Of a DNA stretch of 64,000 bases, positions 48,418 to 64,000 are shown piece by piece. A program made the translations under genes and the position numbers. The stretch spans positions 62,001 to 126,000 of the forward strand of contig JAQGDQ010000534.1 of assembly GCA_030141605.1 (NCBI GenBank). The letters are read 5' to 3'. This stretch comes from Tubiluchus corallicola. Lineage: Eukaryota; Priapulida; Priapulimorpha; Priapulimorphida; Tubiluchidae. Position 1 is the stretch's first letter. Each line of letters begins with the position of its first letter. The notes beneath the pieces are model-generated. The model made no database searches and was not told the DNA's origin. It worked only from the letters and a program-made list of their open reading frames with translations.

Positions 48418-48858
48418 GAGACAGAGAGAGAGACAGAGAGAGAGACACAGAGAGAGACAGAGAGAGAGACACAGAGAGAGACAGAGAGAGAGACACAGAG
48501 AGAGACAGAGAGAGAGACACAGAGAGAGAGAGAGAGAGAGAGACACAGAGAGAGAGAGAGAGAGAGACACAGAGAGAGACAGAGAGAGAGACACAGAGAG
48601 AGACAGAGAGAGAGACACAGAGAGAGACACAGAGAGAGACAGAGAGAGAGACACAGAGAGAGACAGAGAGAGAGACACAGAGAGAGACAGAGAGAGAGAC
48701 ACAGAGAGAGACAGAGAGAGAGACACAGAGAGAGACAGAGAGAGAGACACAGAGAGAGACAGAGAGAGAGACACAGAGAGAGACAGAGATAATTATAATA
48801 ATAAGAGAGAGAGAGAGAGAAAGCAAGAGAGAGAGAGAGAAAAAGAGAGAGAGAAAGA

Positions 48859-48906
<48 letters not shown>

Positions 48907-48960
48907 AGTAAGAGAGGGAGAGGGGGGAGAGAGCAAGACAGAGAGAGTGAGAGAGATAAT
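48360..48960. repeat. (GA)n/(GACA)n microsatellite
   Basis: About 600 bp of GA runs with periodic GACACAGAGAGA. A 17-bp ATAATTATAATAATAAG interruption at 48,788-48,804 matches the tail of LINE A. Confidence 0.95.
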
Positions 48961-49208
48961 TATAATAATAATAAATCTTTATTAAAGAAGTGAATATATA
49001 TACACGAAGGTGCCTCTTTTTGCAGGCTCATATCAACAAATTACATTTTCACATAACAAATCTTTTAAATCCAGTTTCACACTATGTACAACGAATAACA
49101 TTTTATACTTAAATTAGATATAATTTCAAACGAATCACAAGTATTATACAAACAAATTAACTTTACACAACTACATAATTTATTTTTGTATACTCGAGCG
49201 GGCCTAAA

Positions 49209-49852
49209 TTAACAATTACTTAGTATAAAATTATCTCTGATCAGGTTAGTGAAAGCCATTATTAAATTTTTATCAGATTGAAGCAGAATATTACTTGTAT
49301 AATTGGCATCAGCTATTTCTATGAAACGCATTCTTTTTGCATTATCTACTTTATTGCATCTGAATAAAATGTGCTGAGGAGCTCTTCTCCTCCACATGGA
49401 CATAAACTAGTATCACTCATATTAAGTCTATACAAAAAGCTGTTAAAATTCCCCTGGCCAGTTAAAAAAGACATGGCAATGGATTCTATTTTCCTTTCAT
49501 TATTTCCAAGCCGCAAATTCAAGGGTTTACATTTTATATTCTGCATTCCAACATTTTCTCCTCCAAATTGCATAACATGCCTATATTTAGTTGACCAGGT
49601 ACAAGAAACATAATTCATAATTTGACGTTTAGTATACTTTAACATATTTTCCGCAACTTCTTCAAGATCTGTAGTACGGAAGTTTTCATTCCAGACAAAT
49701 TTTAAAAAGTGTCTCACAGTCTGCGAATGTGTACACAAAATATTTTTATAAATATGTTTTCCTGTCAGACGTGCACTACCATACCGCAGAATCTTTTGTT
49801 TAACTAAATCATCAGCGCTCTGACATAACGTCTCGAGACAAGATTTAACCAC
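49209..49852 (-). pseudogene. LINE A ORF2, C-terminal region
   Basis: Two overlapping frames carry DTSLCPCGGEE and, after a shift, QHILFRCNKV. Together they form the C-x-C...H-x4-C motif seen at the end of I/Jockey-type ORF2 proteins. Confidence 0.7.
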
Positions 49853-49900
49853 AATTACATTTAATTCAATGTCTAAAGGTGGAAAACCACAAAGTATTTC

Positions 49901-51486
49901 CTATTTAGTTCGTTCTGGTTTAAAAGCCAACCCCGCAGCGACTTTCATTATATCATAGATTATGTCTTCAAATACAGAAAGTTTTTTACTTAACCATACA
50001 ATAGCACCATACAGTATAATCGGCAAAATAGTAGTTTTATAAATATTTACAATGGTAGCAAGTCGCAAACCTGCATATTTACTGCAATTGTTTTTTACTT
50101 TCAACCATCTATACCATACCTTTTTATGAACATTGCCCGCGTGTTTAACAAATGTTAATTTCCGATCAACAGTTAGGCCTAATATTTTGCTGTCTTCAAC
50201 AAACAATATTTCATTGTTACTAATTTTTAAATTGCCTGGCTTGTTATTTTCATCCCATGTCCCTACTAGCAATGCTTCTGTCTTACCAGGTAACGTATTT
50301 ATCTTTAAACGCCATTTCTGGCAGCATTTGTGAAGCACATCACAACAGCTTTGTGCAATTGTAACACAGGTTTGCGGGTCTGTATTTGACACATGCAAAG
50401 ATCCATCATCAACATACTTGTACTTTTTAACTGAGTCATGCATGTTATAAAACATATCGACAATGAAAAATATAAACAGTATTGGGGCTATAACTGACCC
50501 CTGTGGAAGTCCTAAATTGCATCGATATTGATTGGACATATAGTCATAAAGGTAAAGTCATTTACCTTTATGCAAATATTGCGATTTTGTAATATATATG
50601 CTATAAGGCGTAGCATAGACCCTCGTACATTTGCACAAATAAGTTTAAATAATAAACCTTCAACTCAAACAATGTCGAAAGCTTTTTCGTAATCACAGCA
50701 AATTGTTATACCGTATGCATTATTCAAAATGTCGTCTTCCATATCAGTAACTAATCTGGTTAAATAACGTACTGTATTTTTGCCGTTTATGAAGCCTTCT
50801 TGCTCTGTATCAATGCAGTTTAACTGAAAGAAATGATTTTTAAGTCTATTTGATATTAAACGCTCAACAAGTTTACCTACATACGAAGAAATGGTGATTG
50901 GACGATAATTACTGGCATTTGAATAATCGATTTTGTTAGATTTTTTTAGTGGAATTACTTTCGTGCACGTCCAAGGCCATACTTGATTCTCTAAGCACAT
51001 ATTTGCAATACGTAATGCAATATTTTTTGCGACTGGCCCAAAATGTTTTATCATTTTTGGGTGAAACCCATCGGAGTCAAGCGACTTGCCTTCAGTTCGC
51101 ACTTCATTTTCTAATTCTTGTAAATTAAACCAGTTATTTACACAAAAATTTTCGTTTTGTTCCCAGTCCATAACTGATAATGAGCGTTCAATGTGACTTT
51201 TCCAGTTTTCATCAAATTCTTCCGTGTTCAAGTGTTCCCCACTAAAAAAAGTCTTATATAATAAATCAGCACTATCCGAAGCTGAGACTACAGGTGAGCC
51301 ATTACTAATTAATATATCAACACTATTATTATTATTATTGCTATTTACACCTTTAAAAATTTGTTTATATGTTTTCCAGAAGATGGCACCTTTTTCTACA
51401 TTTAGTTTTTCTGTCTTGCTCTGTAGCCATCTATTCATAGCACTACTAAGTTCACTATCAAAGTTTTCTTTGTCAGTAATATACAT
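49901..51486 (-). pseudogene. LINE A ORF2, reverse transcriptase domain (frameshifted)
   Basis: Frames 50,665-51,486 (SDGFHPKMIKHFG, SNASNYRPITISSYVGKL, ICCDYEKAFDIV) and 49,901-50,539 (LGLPQGSVIAPILF, YKYVDDGS) cover the RT fingers and palm, with the DD catalytic pair present. Confidence 0.85.
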
Positions 51487-51607
51487 GAGTTTATTTTCGT
51501 AGCTTGAGTGTCTTTTGAATTCTTCCTGCTGAGTCGAACAAGTCTTGATAACCGTGATAGCTCTGCAGTCCAGAACGGTTTACTGTGAGCACAGATAACT
51601 TTACGTT

Positions 51608-52536
51608 TTAGAGCCAACATATAACTTTAGTTTCTCTAAACCAGTTCCACATACTAATGACGTCATTGGATAATAACAAGTTATTAAAGACTACTTCGTT
51701 TGCCATCAAGCGCTCGTCTAAGTTACGTAACCATTCTGTCCAATTGCTACCCTTAACGTCGAACACATGTTTCTTTTCTGCCAAATTTGCTTGCGACGTA
51801 TTAAAGCTGGATATCACAGGATAATGTCCCATTAAGGGGGCGCCACTAAACAACTCGACCTCACAGTCCACATATTGATTTAACACTATATTTGCCATTT
51901 TATCAGTTGAAATTACTAAATCGATTGTACTTGCACCAGTACTGGAGCTAAAAGTGCTCGACGATGGAGCAAAAAAAGTTACTTTGCTGTTATTTGCACA
52001 AATGAAATCTTTGAGCACTTTGCCATTTGCATTATCTGAAGTATCCCACAAAAAACAACGTGCGTTAAAGTCTCCAGTAGCTACAAGGCCCCACAAATTG
52101 TGAATTTGCACATAATTCATTGCCTCTTTCAAGTTGTTTATTACTCTGGTAAAACTTTCGTAAACAAACGATCTCATAAATGATCGTTTGGTGGGGTGTA
52201 AACAGAAGCTAAAAGAAATCTCCGTCCGTTTATATATATGAGCAGCCAAATAACGTCCGTGTTCTGACTTTCTAGCTCTTTAATTTTGCAGCTATTTATG
52301 TTGGTTTTGACAAAAACCGCTACTCCTCCATGAAAAGGTCTGCATGACTTAAAGTACTCTTTATAGTTCGTTAGTTTCGGAAATTGTTGAGCTGGGTCTA
52401 CCCGCGTCTCTTGAACTGATACGATGTCAAAGTTTTCTCTATTTACGTAATTGTCTAATGCTAAAGTTGAGCGAGGTGGCAACGAATGGATGTTAATTTG
52501 GCATACCTTGAAAAGACGATCTCGTGTTTGAGTCAT
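51608..52536 (-). pseudogene. LINE A ORF2, endonuclease domain (frameshifted)
   Basis: The first frame (52,174-52,536) starts MTQTRDRLFKVCQINIHSLP and contains VSVQETR and FHGGVAVFVK. After a frame change, 51,608-52,249 contains VATGDFNAR and STIDLVIS. These are the catalytic motifs of APE-type LINE endonucleases that nick the target DNA. Confidence 0.8.
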
Positions 52537-53444
52537 TGATACATCTGTGTTCTTTTCAACTCCTTCTGGTAAATTTCACACTCTCTGCTCCTTGCCTCGT
52601 GCTTCCCCTTACAATTTGCGCAAACAGTCTCTTCTGCCGTGCATTCATTAGTTCTATGTTTCGCGCTACATTTTCCACACACAACAGAATGCTTGCAAAA
52701 CTTGGCCACGTGGTTGTATTTTTGGCAATTGAAACAACAAATGGGCTTCTGCTTGCTAGCGAACAATTCCACACTGCATAGCATCTGATCTATAGGTATA
52801 CCCTTATTAATAGCTTGGTATAGGTCTTCTTGGGATTGAAAGGTGACTTTGACTAATGGCATATTTGTCCCATTTCTTTTCTTAAATCTCTCTACCTTTA
52901 CTCCCTCATACTGATTTTGTATTTCATATTCTACATCTTGGTCTGATAAATTTGGATCGCAGTCTCTGATAAGGCCTATATGCAGTTTCTTTGGCTGTCT
53001 CACCCGTGTGTCCCCACCTAAAAATTCAGATTTCCATTCGCTAATCATTTTCTTTGCCGTGTCGCTGTCATTTAACTGGATCTGAATTTTACCTTTTGCA
53101 GTTTTGTATGCAACTTCAAATTTGGTTAACGGGAAGTATCTGCTGATATTACGTTTGATGTTTATACTTGTGTCCACTAGCTTTGGATCTTTAACATTTT
53201 CTATCAACACAGTTTTTTCCGGATCGTACAGTGTTTGGCTGCTCTTTTGGACATGACTTGCAGACTTAGCTGATGCTGCACCCGGTTGCTTAGATTGTAA
53301 CATACCACTCTTAGCTGCTGCTGAATACGACTTGGTTCCAACGTTACTTATCAACACGTCTACTTTCTGATCTAAGTGTTGGATCGTATTTGACAGAGTA
53401 TTAAGTTTGTTAAAAGTGCTGCTCTTGTTAGTATCACCCTGCAA
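52533..53444 (-). CDS. LINE A ORF1, RNA-binding gag-like protein
   Basis: 303 codons, intact. A coiled-coil-like N-terminus (residues about 10-40) is followed by an RRM-like middle. The C-terminus has three CCHC-type knuckles: CCFNCQKYNHVAKFC, VCGKCSAKHRTNEC and VCANCKGKHEARSREC. Such proteins bind the element RNA to form the retrotransposition particle. The stop TGA overlaps the ORF2 start as ATGA. Confidence 0.8.
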   Translation of the reverse strand: MQGDTNKSSTFNKLNTLSNTIQHLDQKVDVLISNVGTKSYSAAAKSGMLQSKQPGAASAKSASHVQKSSQTLYDPEKTVLIENVKDPKLVDTSINIKRNISRYFPLTKFEVAYKTAKGKIQIQLNDSDTAKKMISEWKSEFLGGDTRVRQPKKLHIGLIRDCDPNLSDQDVEYEIQNQYEGVKVERFKKRNGTNMPLVKVTFQSQEDLYQAINKGIPIDQMLCSVELFASKQKPICCFNCQKYNHVAKFCKHSVVCGKCSAKHRTNECTAEETVCANCKGKHEARSRECEIYQKELKRTQMYQ

Positions 53445-53448
53445 TATG

Positions 53449-53886
<438 letters not shown>

Positions 53887-56240
53887 ATTATTATTATAAC
53901 TCTATTTTATTATATGTATTAACATAAATACATACATAATATACATAAATTCCCTCTATTTGCAGGGACCAGCATGAGTATTATTATAATAAGGTAGAAA
54001 ATAATTACAATTATCCGTTTTAATATCACTGGTGACTATGATAACAGTAAAACACTTATATACAAAAACATATCAACAACTACAAGCAACATAGCTAGAT
54101 TTACATTTAAATTTATATTTACCTAATTTTATAAATAACTCTTACTTTTATATTTTCATTGACGGGTAGCAATCTAAGTATTATAAAATGACAGTAACTG
54201 GACTTCACATTTTTAAAAATAAACTCCATGTTTTTTCGGCTACATTTTCCTCTTTAGCATTTTCAACAATTTCTACAAACGCATTAATAGCATTTCTACT
54301 TCTTATTCTGTAGATATCCTTAAGTTGCTTAGATGGGAGTGCAGTTTCAAGTTTCCTTCTGAGTTCGTCTTTTATTAGAGGACAGTTAAAAATTGTATGT
54401 TCTGGCGTTTGGCTGTTTGCATTGCATTTACACATATCAGTTTCTATCAGACCGATTCTATTGCTAAACACATTACAACCTCTTCCTAATAATAAGTTGA
54501 AAGCAATGGTTTCAATAACACGTTCATTTCTTGCTATTTGCAGATCTAAAGGTTTTGCGCAAACTTTAACTTCTTCAAAAGGGTTTCCAGCTAACTGGTT
54601 GCAATGCAACAGTTTTCTTTTCCATAGAAACTCTAAGAATGTGTATTTTAGATTGTCTTGTGGAATTGACTGTAACATTTCATTTCGATTTGCGTTTAGA
54701 CCTTTAATGGTTTTTAAGAATAATCTAGTCTTATTTAGGTGTTCTGCCAGGAAATGGTTGCAATATTCAGCACTGATGTAATTCACATCTGCTTTAATTA
54801 GTTCTTTTCTGACTAAGTCATCTGCAGGTAAAGTAAGTAATTTCAAAACTGACTTAACAGATAAAACAGAATAAATAACATCCATTGATGGTAGTCCTGC
54901 AATTAATTCAGTTTCAATTTTTTGGGGATTAAAACCTACTCCTGTTGCCATTTTTAACACATCATATAGTATATCGTCAAAAGCCGTGATGTTCTTTGCT
55001 AACCAAGCTATCGAGGCGTACAAAATCATTGGAAGTACCATGATATTAAAAAGTCTCAAAATTGTCTTCATATGCAAACCTTTGTGCCGGAAACAAAATT
55101 GCTTTATCTGGTCCCATGTTTTCCACGCCTTTTTCCTGGTATCTAGCACATGAGCGTTAAAATTTAATTAATTGTCCACTGTGACACCCAGCACTTTGCA
55201 TTTTCTTACATACTCAATAGGATTATTTCCAAATTTGAGGTTTGGTGGGTCCGGTTCCCAATTCAAAATTTTTGAGTTCTTGTACAAAATGGCTTCAGTT
55301 TTGTTTTTGGCACAGTTTATGTTCATCCGCACCACATCTTACACCAAGTGTACAGTTTATCACAACATTTTTGGGCTTTTAAATAACATTCATATTTTGT
55401 GTCTGCTGTGATTAACAAAGAACCATCATCTGCATATTTAAATTTTTCGCAGCTTACTTCATCATCTATTGATTGAAACATGTCAATAACATACAACAAA
55501 AACAGTAATGGTGACAAAACGGAACCTTGTGGGAGACCCAACTGACAATTGTACTTTGGAGATGTATGACCATTAATACGTAAAACAATATTCCTATTTT
55601 TTAAAAATGTACTAATAAGACACAACATGTTTCCTTTAATACCATATTGATACAACTTGTACAATAGCCCATTTATCCAAACACTAGCGAAGTCGCAAAG
55701 AATTGCAATGCAGCTTGTTTCAAGCAAATTTGTTCTAGTCAGGTTATAAATAAGCCTGACCAAGTAGCGTACTGTACTGTGTCTGGCCTGAAGCCTTCTT
55801 GCTCATCATCAATAATGTCATATGCATTGCAAAATTGTCTTACACGATTTTCAAGAAGCTTTTCTGCTAGTTTTTCATAGTAGGAGGTAATGCTAATAGG
55901 TCTATAATTATTAGGGTCACTATAATCGGACTTGCCATTCTTTTTAATAAATGTAACCTTTGAGTCATTCCATGGCCAAATATTGCTGTCTAAACAAATG
56001 TTGACTATATTGAGAAAAGTGGCTTTAGCCCAAAATCCCAACTTCTTTATCATTAGAGGGTGAAATCCATGAATGTCTATGGTCTTGTTGTTTGTTTTAA
56101 CACTTTTTATCGCAATATTTAGTTCCCTCGTGTTAAACCTATCATTAAGCCATGTATGCTCCACAATTATTTGTTGATCAATTTGTTGGCCAACAATTTC
56201 CTCGATGTCTTCAAACCATGTAATCTTTACCCTGCAGTTT
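53887..56240 (-). mobile_element. Non-LTR retrotransposon B, 5' truncated relative of A
   Basis: Same ORF2 layout as A: RT part 1 at 55,739-56,164 (IDIHGFHPLMIKKLG, SDPNNYRPISITSYYEKL), RT part 2 at 55,323-55,763 (LGLPQGSVLSPLLFLLY, FKYADDGSLL), and C-terminus at 54,205-55,149 with CKCNANSQTPEHTIFNC. Endonuclease and ORF1 are missing. The tail ATAATAATAATAATCTC joins (TC)n. Confidence 0.85.
54205..55149 (-). pseudogene. LINE B ORF2 C-terminal part
   Basis: A 314-codon open frame downstream of the RT palm, with the thumb/connection sequence (MVLPMILYASIAWLAK) and a terminal C-x-C-x8-H-x4-C motif. Function as in LINE A; inactive because the rest is truncated. Confidence 0.75.
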
Positions 56241-56267
56241 TAGACTTTCTATTTCGTTACTGGATTT

Positions 56268-56510
56268 AGTAAGGGCACACAGTGGTGGCTCGTGTAACGT
56301 AATAAGCCTTTTTTTCTTTCTTTACAATTGCACGGTCCAGAGCACGTGAGGGTAATACTGCTTGCTTCACAGCCCAGCACAGTGAACTCACAGCTCAGGC
56401 AATGTGATGTCTGGCTGTTGTGTGCATGCACACATATCTCAGATAACACACTGCGCTTTAGGTAGAAAAAGTCCTGTCACTCACGCAGTGCAGTGATAAA
56501 TATACTCTAT
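56268..56510 (+). mobile_element. M8 repeat copy
   Basis: Matches 26,230-26,620 (AGCACGTGAGGGTAATACTG, GTGATGTCTGGCTGTTGTG). It occupies the space between LINE B and the last ADAMTS exon, where a spacer-domain exon might have been expected. Confidence 0.5.
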
Positions 56511-56555
56511 ACACCTCTAAATAAACAGTATCTATACAAGAGTAAAGCTAGCTAC

Positions 56556-64000
<7,445 letters not shown>

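Noticed and set aside
48212-48985. Long Arg-Glu and Ser-Leu frames
   Set aside because: They are read from (GA)n repeats. The same applies to 53,609-53,899 and 56,703-57,027.

Overview
The window is intron-rich, AT-rich animal DNA. Exons are short, with GT-AG introns and metazoan adhesion and extracellular-matrix domains, and there are many MITE-like elements, non-LTR retrotransposons and tandem repeats. A degenerate TTAGGG-type block, an ankyrin/cGAS-like gene family and a DSCAM-type receptor suggest an aquatic invertebrate metazoan (cnidarian, sponge or lophotrochozoan). The sequence does not settle which. Nothing here is bacterial or viral.

Region 1 (about 110-12,765, + strand): a head-to-tail array of twelve 0.82-1.36 kb units. 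Each unit has a conserved AT-rich spacer, an exon-like segment encoding the start of a cGAS/Mab-21-like nucleotidyltransferase (NTase) core (GSSACG...DEFD), and a variable number of 114-bp (38-codon) sub-repeats that iterate the core strand. The array ends at an inversion junction near 12,761. From there a minus-strand, single-exon gene (12,745-14,305) joins about seven ankyrin repeats to the same NTase segment. The array looks derived from this ankyrin-cGLR (cGAS-like receptor) family. The sharp repeat-length steps, the recurrent splice-site motifs and the convergent inverted layout are its main points of interest.

Region 2 (about 14.3-19.5 kb): intergenic sequence with MITEs and remnants of retroelement tails.

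Region 3 (46.4 down to 19.5 kb, - strand): 21 phase-consistent exons reconstruct the C-terminal half of a DSCAM-type receptor: three FN3 domains, one Ig domain, two FN3 domains, a transmembrane helix and a cytoplasmic tail of about 440 residues ending in a candidate PDZ ligand (YTIV). Introns are filled with at least eight families of short repeated elements, and some element ends lie within a few bases of splice sites.

Region 4 (46.6-56.3 kb): three truncated or frameshifted non-LTR retrotransposons on the minus strand, with GA/TC microsatellites. Two belong to one family whose tails are joined directly to (TC)n.

Region 5 (64.0 down to 56.5 kb, - strand): six phase-consistent exons of an ADAMTS metalloprotease (end of protease domain, disintegrin-like, TSP1, cysteine-rich). 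No spacer exon follows. The next minus-strand coding exon is the first DSCAM-like FN3 exon, and the phases fit (G|TT). The window therefore holds an ADAMTS/DSCAM chimera, a nested gene, or an assembly or genomic breakpoint hidden in the LINE-rich interval. Long minisatellites and a telomere-like block lie tight against exon boundaries here. One minisatellite appears to be built from an ADAMTS exon's own 5' splice site.
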